The position numbers and the translations under genes are program-made. 64,000 bases of DNA from JAVBKE01 sp031554215 (GTDB lineage: Bacteria > Bacillota > Bacilli > JARBTR01), in assembly GCA_031554215.1 (NCBI GenBank), contig JAVBKF010000119.1, positions 42,130-106,129 of the forward strand. The letters are read 5' to 3'. This document shows positions 45,989 through 55,459 of the stretch, piece by piece; position 1 is the first letter of the stretch, and the number at the start of each line of letters is the position of its first letter. Under the pieces are notes generated by a model. It was not told the DNA's origin. It saw only the letters and a program-made list of their open reading frames with translations, and searched no databases.

Positions 45989-47281
45989 ATGACAGTGTAT
46001 CATTTTGTGGGAATTAAAGGATCAGGCATGAGTGCACTGGCACAAGTGCTTTTCGATATGGGGCTGACTGTACAAGGATCTGATATTGATAAACATTTCT
46101 TTACAGAGGTAGCACTCGTGGAACGTGGTATCAGGATCATGCCTTTTTCTGAGGAGAATGTTGAAGGCGGCATGACAGTGATTGCGGGTAACGCTTTCCC
46201 TGAGACACATATTGAAATCGTTCGAGCGATGGAACTAGGTGTGCCCATTATTCGCTATCATCATTTCTTGGGCGAACTATTGAAGCGTTATACGAGTGTG
46301 GCAGTAACTGGCTGTCATGGTAAGACTTCAACAACTGGCCTGCTAGCTCATGTGTTAAGAGGGCTGGCACCGACATCTTTCCTCATCGGTGATGGCACTG
46401 GTCACGGTGATGAACAAGCTGAATATTTTGCTTTTGAGGCTTGTGAGTATCGCCGTCATTTCTTATCCTATCATCCCGATTATTGCATTATGACGAATAT
46501 TGATTTTGATCACCCTGATTATTACAAGAACATGGATGATGTCTCAGATGCCTTTCAAGAAATGGCGAACAATGTCAGTAAGGGAATCATTGCCGATGGC
46601 GACGATGAGAATCTGCGCAAATTACGTGCTGATGTTCCGATTATTTACTATGGATTCGGTGAGGACAACGAGTTCAGGGCATGTAATGTTGTGAGTACTA
46701 GTGAGGGGACAATCTTTGATGTTTACGTCAAAGGTGATTTTCTTGATCAATTTCTTATTCCGACATTTGGTAACCATAGCGTACTTAATGCATTAGGGGT
46801 AATTGCCCTTTGTACATATGAAAAAGGAGACCTTGCGATTGTGAAAATGCAATTGGCATCGTTCACTGGTGTGAAAAGACGATTTACCGAGAAAGCTTTT
46901 GCTGGGCAGACGCTTGTTGATGATTATGCCCATCATCCAACGGAGATTTTTGCCACATTAGATTCAGCACGCAAAAAGTATCCTGACCGTGAGCTGGTGG
47001 CGATTTTTCAACCACATACCTTCACACGAACGCAAAAGTTTTTGAGAGAATTTGCTGAAGTGTTGAAAGGGGCTAATAAAGTCTACCTTTGTGATATTTT
47101 CGGTTCAGCAAGGGAAGATGCAGGTAGTTTATCAATTGAGGATTTACGTAAGGAAATTCCGGGTGCAGAAATCCTTTCTGAAAATGATACGGCGAGACTG
47201 AGGCAGCACGAAGGCGCTGTGCTCATTTTCATGGGTGCTGGTGATGTACAGAAGTATCAGGCTGCTTATGAGTGCTTGTAA
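45989..47281 (+). CDS. murC: UDP-N-acetylmuramate-L-alanine ligase
   Basis: The 430-residue Mur ligase has the N-terminal [14 protein letters not shown], the ATP loop [19 protein letters not shown], and the C-terminal [10 protein letters not shown]. It adds L-alanine to UDP-MurNAc in cytoplasmic peptidoglycan synthesis. GGGGGTAGG precedes the ATG. As in B. subtilis it lies between an SftA gene and ytxGH, here with extra genes inserted on both sides. Confidence 0.95.
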   Translation: MTVYHFVGIKGSGMSALAQVLFDMGLTVQGSDIDKHFFTEVALVERGIRIMPFSEENVEGGMTVIAGNAFPETHIEIVRAMELGVPIIRYHHFLGELLKRYTSVAVTGCHGKTSTTGLLAHVLRGLAPTSFLIGDGTGHGDEQAEYFAFEACEYRRHFLSYHPDYCIMTNIDFDHPDYYKNMDDVSDAFQEMANNVSKGIIADGDDENLRKLRADVPIIYYGFGEDNEFRACNVVSTSEGTIFDVYVKGDFLDQFLIPTFGNHSVLNALGVIALCTYEKGDLAIVKMQLASFTGVKRRFTEKAFAGQTLVDDYAHHPTEIFATLDSARKKYPDRELVAIFQPHTFTRTQKFLREFAEVLKGANKVYLCDIFGSAREDAGSLSIEDLRKEIPGAEILSENDTARLRQHEGAVLIFMGAGDVQKYQAAYECL

Positions 47282-47307
47282 TTTGCTTGTATAGAGAGAT
47301 TCTGAAT

Positions 47308-47351
47308 AGAAAAACGCGCTAGTTCCGGGTCAGGAACAGCGCGTTTTTCTA
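47308..47351. terminator. Bidirectional terminator between murC and aminopeptidase 1
   Basis: AAAAACGCGCT (47310-47320) pairs with the matching arm ending GCGCGTTTTT at 47348. An inner GTTCC/GGAAC stem adds to it. A-run and T-run on either side serve both convergent genes. Confidence 0.9.
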
Positions 47352-47433
47352 TGCACATAGTTTGATCTGGACAATGATCATTTTCTAAGGGTAAGTAATT
47401 CGGCGTAAGTATCACGGCTAAATGTTTGCAATC

Positions 47434-48549
47434 CTATCTCAAGTTTTCTGGATTCAGACAACTGAGTTCAGGGAGGACAAAGTGTCCGTCTTTACGAATG
47501 AGGACATCGTCGAACCAGATTTCTCCCCCGCCCCACTCAGGGCGCTGAATACTCACTAAATCCCAATGGATAGCAGAATGATTTCCATTCGATGCTGCCG
47601 CGTAGCATGAGCCTGGGGTAAAGTGAAAACTTCCATCAATTTTTTCATCAAAAAGAATATCTTGCATGGGGTTTAATATGTAAGGATTAACGCCTATTGC
47701 GAATTCGCCAACATAACGTGCGCCTTCATCGGTGTCAAACACGTTGTTCATACGCTCGGTGTCATTTGAAGTGGCCTCGATAATCTGCCCATCTTTAAAA
47801 GTCAGTTTGATTTGCTCATAAGTGAATCCTTGGTATGGTGATGCGCAATTATAACGGATCACCCCGTTGACGGAATCACGCACAGGTGCAGTATAAACTT
47901 CGCCATCAGGGATGTTTCGCAGTCCACAGCATTTGACAGCTGGAATATCCTTGATGGAGAAAGTCAAATCCGTTCCTGGTCCAACTAGGTGAACGCGGTC
48001 AGTCCTGTTCATCAGGTTGACGAGTTGTTCCATTGATTCAGCCATATGCTGATAGTCTAAGTTACAAACATTGAAATAGAAATCCTCGAATGCCTCTGTG
48101 CTCATCTTTGCTAACTGTGCCATTGAACCATTTGGGTAACGAAGGATGACCCATTTTTTCTTTAAACGATGGTTTTTGTGCACCTCTTGTAGAATTGTTT
48201 GCTCATAAATCTTTGTTTTTTCCGCAGGAATGTCTGAAAGTTCATTGATGTTAAATCCAGAGCGAACCCCGATATAAGCATCCATTTCCTTCATCAAATT
48301 AGCTTCATATGCTGCCATCGTCTCAAAATGTTTGGTTGTCGCACCTTTACGAAGTGCTCGTTCAACCCGCGCATCTTTCACGCTAACAAATGGCTGTCCA
48401 CCAGCATTATACGCTTCCTCAATTAATGCTGTGACAAGCTCTAACTCAAATGAGCCGTTATTTTCGATAAACACCTTTTCTCCCTTTTGCAAGTGGACTG
48501 AATAGTTAATTAAGTTTTTTGCTAGTTGTTGCACTCTTGAGTCTCTCAA
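47434..48549 (-). CDS. M29 aminopeptidase, tandem copy 1
   Basis: The 371-residue M29-family (AmpS/aminopeptidase T-like) enzyme has the C-terminal metal-site segments EGARYVGEFAIG, GSFHFTPGSCY, SAIHWDLV and GGGEIWFDDVLIRKDG, which supply Glu, Glu/Asp and His ligands. It should remove N-terminal residues from peptides in the cytoplasm. It is slightly shorter than the classic ~410-residue members. A GGAGAG site precedes the ATG. Two close paralogues follow in the same orientation. Confidence 0.88.
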   Translation of the reverse strand: MRDSRVQQLAKNLINYSVHLQKGEKVFIENNGSFELELVTALIEEAYNAGGQPFVSVKDARVERALRKGATTKHFETMAAYEANLMKEMDAYIGVRSGFNINELSDIPAEKTKIYEQTILQEVHKNHRLKKKWVILRYPNGSMAQLAKMSTEAFEDFYFNVCNLDYQHMAESMEQLVNLMNRTDRVHLVGPGTDLTFSIKDIPAVKCCGLRNIPDGEVYTAPVRDSVNGVIRYNCASPYQGFTYEQIKLTFKDGQIIEATSNDTERMNNVFDTDEGARYVGEFAIGVNPYILNPMQDILFDEKIDGSFHFTPGSCYAAASNGNHSAIHWDLVSIQRPEWGGGEIWFDDVLIRKDGHFVLPELSCLNPENLR

Positions 48550-48697
48550 AACGAATCTCTCCTTTGTTGTGTGTTTGGTTACTAGCGGGTTAAGATTGCT
48601 TCAGCGTGGGGCAGGATTTGGTTTCATCTTTCACTTTTCAGCTTTAGGCTAACAGTCATCCAGTTTAACTAAATATCAGGACGGTAAGCTGACGGAT

Positions 48698-48737
48698 AAA
48701 AGCACTTACCCATTGCCTGAAATAGGTAAGTGCTTTT
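48698..48737 (-). terminator. Terminator of aminopeptidase copy 2
   Basis: AAAAGCACTTACC (48698-48710) pairs perfectly with GGTAAGTGCTTTT (48725-48737). The stem ends in T on the reverse strand. Confidence 0.85.
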
Positions 48738-48751
48738 GTCCGCTTTAAACA

Positions 48752-49867
48752 CTATTGAAGGTTTTCTGGGTTTAGACACTCAAGTTCTGGTAGAACAAAG
48801 CGGCCATCCTTGCGGATCAACACATCATCAAACCAGATTTCCCCGCCGCCCCATTCAGGACGCTGAATGTTGACTAGGTCCCAATGAATGGCGGATTGAT
48901 TGCCGTTTGATGCCTCGTCATAGCAAGACCCAGGTGTGAAATGGAAACTACCATCAATCTTTTCATCAAAGAGAATGTCTTGCATTGGGTTTTGGATGAA
49001 AGGATTGACGCCAATCGCAAATTCACCAACATAACGTGCGCCCTCGTCAGTATCAAATACTTGGTTAATCCTTTCTGTGTTATTGGCAGTTGCTTCAATA
49101 ATTTTGCCATCTTTAAACTTCAGCTGAACATTTTCATAGGTAAATCCTTGGTATGGCGATGCGCAGTTATAAGAAATAACGCCGCTCACTGAATCACGAA
49201 CTGGTGCCGTATAGACTTCTCCGTCCGGGATATTTGCTGTCCCTGCACATTTAATTGCTGGTATGTCTTTAATCGAGAATTTCAAATCAGTACCTGGTCC
49301 AACAAGGTGAACGCTGTCTGTATTGTTCATTAGTGTGACCAAATTTTCCATCGCATCACCCATTTTGCGATAATCGAGATTACAAACATTGAAGTAGAAA
49401 TCTTCAAAGCCCTCTGTACTCATTTTCGCAAGCTGTGCCATAGATCCTGATGGGTAACGAAGAACGACCCATTTTGTTTTCAAGCGATGTTCTTTATGTA
49501 CGTCATTCCAAATCGTTTGTTCATAAATTTTTGTTTTATCAGCTGGGACATCTGACATTTCATTGATATTTGCACCGGAGCGAAGACCAATGTAGGCATC
49601 CATTTCTTTCATGAGGTTTGCTTCGTACTCCGCCATTTTCTGGAAATGTCCTAGTGTTGCCCCCTTGCGAAGTGCTCTTTCAACGCGTGCATCCTTCACA
49701 CTAACAAACGGTTGACCACCAGCTTTATACGCTTCCTCAACTAGTGCAGTGACTAGGTCGAGTTCAAAAGTGCCGTTGTTTTCAATGTATACGGTTTCCC
49801 CTTTTTGCAAACTTACAGAATAATTAATTAAATTTCTGGCTAATTGCTGTACTCTTGGATCTCTCAT
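48752..49867 (-). CDS. M29 aminopeptidase, tandem copy 2
   Basis: The 371-residue paralogue is nearly collinear with copy 1, most residues identical by eye, and keeps all metal-site segments (GEFAIG, GSFHFTPG, AIHWD, GGGEIWFDD). It differs most in the 140-160 and 205-250 regions, which could tune specificity. A GGAGAC site precedes the ATG. It has its own terminator, so it is probably transcribed separately. Confidence 0.88.
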   Translation of the reverse strand: MRDPRVQQLARNLINYSVSLQKGETVYIENNGTFELDLVTALVEEAYKAGGQPFVSVKDARVERALRKGATLGHFQKMAEYEANLMKEMDAYIGLRSGANINEMSDVPADKTKIYEQTIWNDVHKEHRLKTKWVVLRYPSGSMAQLAKMSTEGFEDFYFNVCNLDYRKMGDAMENLVTLMNNTDSVHLVGPGTDLKFSIKDIPAIKCAGTANIPDGEVYTAPVRDSVSGVISYNCASPYQGFTYENVQLKFKDGKIIEATANNTERINQVFDTDEGARYVGEFAIGVNPFIQNPMQDILFDEKIDGSFHFTPGSCYDEASNGNQSAIHWDLVNIQRPEWGGGEIWFDDVLIRKDGRFVLPELECLNPENLQ

Positions 49868-49955
49868 TTTACTGTCTCCTTCTGATAAAGGTTGAACCCT
49901 TTGATAAACTACATTCTACACCATATAAGTCAAAAAGTTAAATGATACAGGTTGA

Positions 49956-49982
49956 GAAAAAACAGACCGCTCTACGTGCGGT
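49956..49982 (-). terminator. Terminator of aminopeptidase copy 3
   Basis: ACCGC/GCGGT stem (49966-49970 and 49978-49982), followed on the reverse strand by CTG and six T. It lies about 115 bases after the stop. Confidence 0.65.
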
Positions 49983-50096
49983 TAGAGTAACCTTGTACAT
50001 AGGTGCTCAGAGTCAAGGCATTCGCGTGAAAGGTGCTTGACCAGTTCTATATAAGTGATGCTTATTCATTTGACTGAATAAAAAATCGCCGGATGA

Positions 50097-51209
50097 CTAT
50101 CGTAAATTTTCTGGATTCAAGCACTCAAGCGTTGGCAAAGTGAAGCGGCCGTCCTTCCTGATGAGGACATCATCAAACCAAATTTCACCACCACCCCATT
50201 CAGGGCGCTGAATGCTAACAAGATCCCAATGAATCACAGACTGATTGCCATTTGAAGCACCACTGTAGCATGTTCCAGGCGTGAAATGAAAACTGCCTGC
50301 AATTTTTTCATCAAATAAGGTATCCAGCATTGGACTGAGAATATGCGGATTGAGGCCAATCGCAAATTCACCGATGTACCTAGCGCCTTCATCCGTATCT
50401 AAGACCTTATTCAAACGTTTGCTATCATTGGCAGTTGCCTCAACAATCTTGCCATCCTTGAATTTGAAGACAATATTTTCAAAAGTGAAACCATTATGGA
50501 TGGACGCACAATTGTAGGATAGAATGCCGTTGACTGAGTCGCGCACTGGTGCGCTATAAACCTCTCCATCTGGAATATTCCGAATGCCGTAACATTTGAC
50601 TGCAGGAATGTCCTTAATTGAAAAAGTCAGGTCGGTACCTGGTCCGATAATATGTACGCGATCAGTATGATTCATCAGCGTCACAAGATTTTCCATGGCA
50701 TATCCCATCTTGCGATAGTCAACATTTGACACCTTGAAATAGAAATCTTCAAATGCTTCCGTACTCATCTTGGCTAGTTGGGCCATTGAGTTACTTGGAA
50801 ACCGAATTACGACCCACCGAGTATTTTCTAAATTTTGATGAATGGCTTTGACAACTGTTTGTTTAAATATTTGATTGCGCTCGCCGGATACGTCTGATAA
50901 TTCATTAACATTTGTACCTGATGTTAAACTGATATAGGCATCCATCTCTCCAAAAATAGCGGCTTCATAGTTAGCCATTTTTTGAAAATGATCTACTGTC
51001 GCTCCGTTTCTGAGGACTCTTTCAACTCTGGCATCCTTCACACTAACGAAAGGTTGGCCGCCAGCTTTATAGGCTTCTTCAATGAGAGCAATTACGAAAT
51101 CTTGTTCAAAGGAGCCAAGATTTTCAATAAGCATCTTCTCTCCCTTTTGTAATTTGACAGAATAATTAATTAAATTACTTGCTAATTCCTGCAGACGAAA
51201 ATCTCTCAT
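50097..51209 (-). CDS. M29 aminopeptidase, tandem copy 3
   Basis: The 370-residue paralogue is the most divergent of the three (MRDFRLQELASNLINYSVKLQ at the start; one residue shorter near position 125) but keeps GEFAIG, GSFHFTPG, VIHWD and GGGEIWFDD, so it should be active. It is the first of the tandem set by transcription order, and its promoter must lie in 51210-51666. Confidence 0.87.
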   Translation of the reverse strand: MRDFRLQELASNLINYSVKLQKGEKMLIENLGSFEQDFVIALIEEAYKAGGQPFVSVKDARVERVLRNGATVDHFQKMANYEAAIFGEMDAYISLTSGTNVNELSDVSGERNQIFKQTVVKAIHQNLENTRWVVIRFPSNSMAQLAKMSTEAFEDFYFKVSNVDYRKMGYAMENLVTLMNHTDRVHIIGPGTDLTFSIKDIPAVKCYGIRNIPDGEVYSAPVRDSVNGILSYNCASIHNGFTFENIVFKFKDGKIVEATANDSKRLNKVLDTDEGARYIGEFAIGLNPHILSPMLDTLFDEKIAGSFHFTPGTCYSGASNGNQSVIHWDLVSIQRPEWGGGEIWFDDVLIRKDGRFTLPTLECLNPENLR

Positions 51210-51666
51210 CTTAAAATTGTCCCCCTTAGTATGGTGTTTGACACAGGTGTTTCCATTACTTCATAAATGGTGTAACCTCGGTTCAGGGTATTCCAAATTT
51301 CTTGGGATAGTATGGTTATTCAAACCAAAATGAACGAACACAGGTCAAATGCACCTCAGGTAGAACTATTTTACACTATGTAAGCGGATAAGTTAATCTG
51401 AATTTGACAAATAATTATTTATTTTTAAATTTTCAAAAACTTTTAATGGTGAAGCAGTAAGGTTTTCAGGTGTATTTGAGGCAATTTAGCGCCTCTTTAA
51501 AATGGGGAAAAGAAGCTTTTGATTTGAAAAAATTTAGAAAGAAATTTTAACGTATGATTCCGTGCAATCTGATGAATACTAAAAAAAGTGAAATGAGCTA
51601 TTTCAATTTTCAACAAAATAGTGTATATTAATAGGGCAAAAAAGAATATCTAAAGAAGGGTTTACT
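51210..51666. other. Divergent intergenic region between aminopeptidase 3 and ytxG
   Basis: A GAGGC/GCCTC hairpin lies at about 51478-51495. A weak TTTCAA/TATATT pair (spacer 17) lies about 35 bases before ytxG. The B. subtilis ytxGHJ promoters are stress- and sporulation-sigma controlled, but no convincing sigma-B or sigma-H box was found. No gene was found. Confidence 0.4.
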
Positions 51667-52068
51667 ATGGAAAATATTCTTTATATTAGTGTTGCGATCT
51701 TTGCTGTTGCATTTCTCATCCTAGCGATTTACTTAGCGAAGACATTAGCTTCGGTAAAGCGAACTGTGAATGGAATCAACCAGACAATAAGTGGTATGGA
51801 AAGTCAGCTACAAGGTATTGCGGCTGAGACAGAAAGCTTACTTCAAAAGACGAATGCGCTTGCTGATGATATTCAATATAAATCAGAAAAATTGAATGTC
51901 ATGTTTGAGCTAGTCAACGATGTTGGCGAATCTGCAAAAAAAGTAAAAGATTCCATCGCGAATTTCTCGCTAAAGAAAGATGGCGTTATTGGCAAGGAAA
52001 GTAATCATTCTTGGGTTTCAACATTAACGGAAATAGGAAAGATTTTTTTAAAAAATAAATCAAAATAA
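51667..52068 (+). CDS. ytxG: YtxG-like DUF948 membrane protein
   Basis: The 133-residue protein has one N-terminal membrane helix (ENILYISVAIFAVAFLILAIYLA) and then a coiled-coil region typical of DUF948 (VNGINQTISGMESQLQGIAAETESLLQKTNALADDI). It is followed 22 bases later by ytxH. General-stress protein in Bacillus; mechanism unknown. Confidence 0.88.
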   Translation: MENILYISVAIFAVAFLILAIYLAKTLASVKRTVNGINQTISGMESQLQGIAAETESLLQKTNALADDIQYKSEKLNVMFELVNDVGESAKKVKDSIANFSLKKDGVIGKESNHSWVSTLTEIGKIFLKNKSK

Positions 52069-52090
52069 GCGTCGAAAAGGGGTAATTTAA

Positions 52091-52360
52091 ATGGCTAATT
52101 CAAAAGATTTTGTAGTAGGTGTTGTAATAGGTGGTATTGCTGGTGCAGTGACTTCGTTGCTTCTTGCACCGAAATCCGGAAAAGAACTTCGTGGTGACAT
52201 AAAAGAGAAGTCAGGTGAACTTTACCAAAAGACGGAGCCGATGCGTGAGAAAGGTTCTGAATGGGTAACGATTGCAAAGGAAAAAGGAACAACAATGAAG
52301 CAAAAGATGACTCAAAAAGGCAATGAAGCTGGAGATAAAATCGAAGAGTTAGTCGAATAA
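52091..52360 (+). CDS. ytxH: YtxH-family protein
   Basis: The 89-residue protein has the family's hydrophobic glycine-rich start (FVVGVVIGGIAGAVTSLLLAPKSGKELRGDI) and a charged helical tail. YtxH proteins are general-stress proteins of unknown mechanism. GGGG precedes the ATG, and a strong terminator follows. Confidence 0.9.
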   Translation: MANSKDFVVGVVIGGIAGAVTSLLLAPKSGKELRGDIKEKSGELYQKTEPMREKGSEWVTIAKEKGTTMKQKMTQKGNEAGDKIEELVE

Positions 52361-52384
52361 AGCGTTTTTTGAATGAACCAATTG

Positions 52385-52428
52385 AACATCATTGAATGGC
52401 GAAACCGTTCAATGATGTTTTTTTTTGA
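52385..52428 (+). terminator. Terminator after ytxH
   Basis: AACATCATTGAA (52385-52396) pairs with TTCAATGATGTT (52408-52419), followed by a run of T. It separates ytxGH from the fumarase gene. Confidence 0.9.
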
Positions 52429-52669
52429 AACCTACGGATAGTAACCCTAAACGCAACCTTTTGTACGTGAATAAAGAGGGAAGGTGGCATTTGGTTCTAG
52501 TACAGATCCGTTCGTGTTGACAGGATCGTTTTAAACTGGATCGTTATAGGATGCATAATTTTTGCCATTGCTAATTCATATGGCTTATCTTGAATAGAGA
52601 TCATGCAGTTACAAAACGGTTTGGTATTGATATGTCAGGACATTGATTGGAAATGGGAGGAGTATTGTG

Positions 52670-54226
52670 ATGAACCTAGATAATTTCAGGGAAAGCATTT
52701 ATGAGATGATTGTCAGTACGTCAACTGACTTGCCTAAAGACGTGCGAAGAGCAGTTAAACGTGCAACGATGAATGAGAGTGCAGGAACCCGGGCCTTGCT
52801 CAGTCTTGAAACAATTGGTCAGAACATTGCCATGGCAGAATCCAAGATGTCACCGATTTGCCAGGATACAGGGATGCCAACATTTAAACTCCGTTGCCCA
52901 GTCGGTGTCAATCAAATTGAGTTAAAAGAGGCAATTCATGAGATGGTGATTAAAGCAACAGATAAGGGCATTCTCAGACCCAATTCTGTTGATTCTCTTA
53001 CTGGTGAAAATAAAGGGAACATTGGCCCGGGAACCCCGATTATCAAGTTTGAACAATGGGAAGAAGATGTGATTGAATGTAAACTCATTCTCAAAGGTGG
53101 CGGCTGTGAGAATAAAAATATTCAATATAGTCTGCCGTGTGAACTAGAAGGTGTGGGAAGGGCTGGTCGTGACCTCGATGGAATCCGCAAATGCTTACTG
53201 CATGCCGTTTACCAAGCACAGGGGCAAGGTTGTGGACCCGGCTTTATTGGTGTCGGAATAGGTGGTGATTGTAGTAGCGGATACGAGCTTGCCAAAGAAC
53301 AACTATTTCGCCATATGGACGATGTGAACCCAAACGAGACACTAGCAAAATTGGAAGACTACATCATGGCGAATGCCAATAAACTTGGTATTGGCACAAT
53401 GGGATTTGGTGGCGAGACCACACTATTGGGTTGTAAAATTGCCGCCGCTAACCGGTTGCCAGCAAGCTTCTTTGTCTCTGTTGCTTATAACTGCTGGGCG
53501 TTTCGTCGTGCAGAGGTTCGCATGGATGCGCATACAGGTAGGATTGATGAGTGGTCTTACGCTGATGGAGACAAGACGCTCTTTGCTAACGGTCGCAAAG
53601 AGGAAAGTGATGGTTTTGAAAAAGCAGATGGTGTGATGGTGCCTTCGGAAGTGAAGCATTTAGTGGCACCTCTTAGTGAGGAAGCGGTCCGTGCACTAAA
53701 GGTTGGTGATGTGGTTCAGATTGACGGGATGCTCTATACTGGTCGTGACGCGATTCATAAGCATTTGTCGACGCATGAATGTCAGGTGGATTTGAATGGG
53801 CAGATTATCTACCATTGTGGCCCCGTGGTGATGAAAGATCAGCATGGACAGTGGAAAATCACTGCGGCAGGTCCAACGACAAGTATGCGCGAAGAGCCCT
53901 ATCAGGGTGATGTCATGAAGAAATTTGGGGTTCGTGCTGTCGTTGGGAAAGGCGGTATGGGAGCGAAAACGCTGAAAGCTTTTGAGGAACATGGTGGTGT
54001 TTACCTAAACGCGATTGGTGGTGCAGCACAGTTTTATGCAGCAGCGATCCAGTCCGTTAAAGCTGTTGATTACATGGAATTTGGTATCCCTGAGGCAATG
54101 TGGCATCTGCAGGTGAAGGGATTTACCGCGATTGTCACCATGGATGCGCATGGGAACAGCCTTCATGAGGATGTTGAAAAAACATCGCTAGAAAAACTTA
54201 GTCAATTTAAAGATCGGGTTTTCTAA
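52670..54226 (+). CDS. Fumarate hydratase, class I (iron-sulfur)
   Basis: This class I fumarase of about 518 residues has alpha and beta domains fused. The cluster ligands are probably Cys64 (SPICQDTG), Cys188 (QGCGPG) and Cys275 (AYNCWAFRR), judged from motif and spacing. The C-terminal domain has GPTTSMREEPYQ and VGKGGMGAKT. It interconverts fumarate and malate and needs a [4Fe-4S] cluster, unlike class II FumC. The frame opens at 52643, but GGGAGGAG points to ATG 52670. It sits between ytxH and ytxJ, which are adjacent in Bacillus. Confidence 0.92.
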   Translation: MNLDNFRESIYEMIVSTSTDLPKDVRRAVKRATMNESAGTRALLSLETIGQNIAMAESKMSPICQDTGMPTFKLRCPVGVNQIELKEAIHEMVIKATDKGILRPNSVDSLTGENKGNIGPGTPIIKFEQWEEDVIECKLILKGGGCENKNIQYSLPCELEGVGRAGRDLDGIRKCLLHAVYQAQGQGCGPGFIGVGIGGDCSSGYELAKEQLFRHMDDVNPNETLAKLEDYIMANANKLGIGTMGFGGETTLLGCKIAAANRLPASFFVSVAYNCWAFRRAEVRMDAHTGRIDEWSYADGDKTLFANGRKEESDGFEKADGVMVPSEVKHLVAPLSEEAVRALKVGDVVQIDGMLYTGRDAIHKHLSTHECQVDLNGQIIYHCGPVVMKDQHGQWKITAAGPTTSMREEPYQGDVMKKFGVRAVVGKGGMGAKTLKAFEEHGGVYLNAIGGAAQFYAAAIQSVKAVDYMEFGIPEAMWHLQVKGFTAIVTMDAHGNSLHEDVEKTSLEKLSQFKDRVF

Positions 54227-54348
54227 TTTATCGGGGACTACAATTTAACTGTAAGGTTAAGTGGCTGCTGCTTGTATCCTCACGGGAGTAGTCACTGTCA
54301 CCGTTGATGCTAGAGGCATGCCGTTATTGAACCGAGATGTGCTGAAAT

Positions 54349-54410
54349 AAGCTGGGTGATGTAGCTGAAAATCATCTGAGCATGCAGACCGACTGATAGC
54401 CAGCTTTTTT
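54349..54410 (+). terminator. Terminator after fumarase
   Basis: AAGCTGG (54349-54355) pairs with CCAGCTT (54400-54406) and runs into six T. The loop is long and itself structured. Confidence 0.65.
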
Positions 54411-54412
54411 AA

Positions 54413-54441
54413 TTGGAGTATGGCGTGAAAAGAAGTATAAT
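54413..54441 (+). promoter_or_regulatory. Promoter of ytxJ
   Basis: TTGGAG (54413-54418), 17 bases, TATAAT (54436-54441), right after the fumarase terminator and about 27 bases before ytxJ. Confidence 0.7.
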
Positions 54442-54467
54442 GAAACTAACGAAGGGGGTTTTTTAGC

Positions 54468-54794
54468 ATGGAGCAACTACACAGTATTGAGCAATTGCGC
54501 GAGAAAACCAATAGTGGGTTATTTCTATTACTAAAGCATAGTATGACCTGTCCAATTAGTCAGGGTGGGTTTCATGCGTTTGCTGACTACGTAGCTACAC
54601 ATCCTGAACAGCCAGCTGGGTATCTAGTTATCCAAGAAAATCGAGATTTCTCTGCTGAGGTAACTCGGTTCGCGAACGTGAAGCACGAATCCCCACAAGT
54701 ATTATTATTTGAAGACGGAAAGGTTGTTTGGAGCATTACGCACCAACATATTACCGTTGAAGCGATTGAAAATCAAATTGCAACTTTTCGGTAG
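54468..54794 (+). CDS. ytxJ: Bacillithiol-system redox protein YtxJ (BrxC-like)
   Basis: The 108-residue thioredoxin-fold protein has a monothiol-type active site TCPIS (Cys28). It is followed by a segment with PQVLLFEDGKVVW holding the cis-Pro. YtxJ/BrxC proteins remove bacillithiol from mixed disulfides, so bacillithiol is probably made in this organism. It has its own promoter. Confidence 0.9.
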   Translation: MEQLHSIEQLREKTNSGLFLLLKHSMTCPISQGGFHAFADYVATHPEQPAGYLVIQENRDFSAEVTRFANVKHESPQVLLFEDGKVVWSITHQHITVEAIENQIATFR

Positions 54795-54884
54795 GGAAAC
54801 GCCAAGTGATATTGGACTAATAAGACCAAGATAAAGTAGATTTTCATGGAATTAGCCCTTTATATGTGCGAGGAAATTCAGCAA

Positions 54885-54931
54885 AAGATGAGGCAATTCA
54901 CTCCGTTTTGGAGAGGTGTCTCATCTTTTTT
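54885..54931 (+). terminator. Terminator after ytxJ
   Basis: AAGATGAG (54886-54893) pairs with CTCATCTT (54920-54927), with an inner CTCC/GGAG stem and a T-run. The rest of 54932-55360 holds no gene I can support. It includes an AATCCTGT/ACAGGATT hairpin (55272-55292) without a T-run. Confidence 0.8.
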
Positions 54932-55361
54932 GAGCGGAGCGAATTCTTCAAAGCTCTGGGCTTTTTTGGTGTGCCTCGCTGTCCCGCTTTGAACCAACGA
55001 GTCTGCTGATTTCCGCTAGTAGCTCAAGTCTTTTTGTGCAATGAATTATTGGTTATTTTCAATAATTCTTCTAATCTAGACAGGGTATTTTTCTCTTTTT
55101 CAATTGATAAATTGCCGTTTATTTCTAGCAAGTTGCCTATTGGGTGTGATGTCATAGGCAATTGTTGCTTATAATTAATGATAATGCTTATAAATAAGAA
55201 GATATTTTTGAAAATACTTAGCATTTTATTGATAATGAGGAGTCATCTAATTTAGAATAACTTTTGATAATAATCCTGTTTTTCACAGGATTTAAAGAGT
55301 GAGGTAACCATTGATTTTACTTATGAAAACAGTGTTCTATGAAAAAAATTAGCCAATATTC

Positions 55362-55390
55362 TTGATAAAAAAATTTAACTAGTATAGTAT
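55362..55390 (+). promoter_or_regulatory. Promoter of the suf operon
   Basis: TTGATA (55362-55367), exactly 17 bases, TAGTAT (55385-55390). The predicted start near 55397 gives a ~60-base leader containing an inverted repeat. Confidence 0.7.
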
Positions 55391-55404
55391 AAAAGAGAGA
55401 TTAA

Positions 55405-55427
55405 TTGAGAATGAAAAATCTTCTCAA
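55405..55427 (+). promoter_or_regulatory. Inverted repeat at the suf transcription start: operator or leader hairpin
   Basis: TTGAGAA (55405-55411) and TTCTCAA (55421-55427) are perfect complements around a 9-base AT-rich spacer, about 10 bases after the predicted start site. The position would suit a repressor operator or an RNA hairpin. It is not a good match to the Fur or PerR 7-1-7 boxes. Confidence 0.55.
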
Positions 55428-55459
55428 CAAAACTAATTAAAAGACGGAGGTCTTACTAT

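Noticed and set aside
55024..55224. 66-codon reverse-strand open frame upstream of suf
   Set aside because: Composition is somewhat protein-like, but there is no ribosome site, the start lies in very AT-rich DNA, and no family is recognisable.
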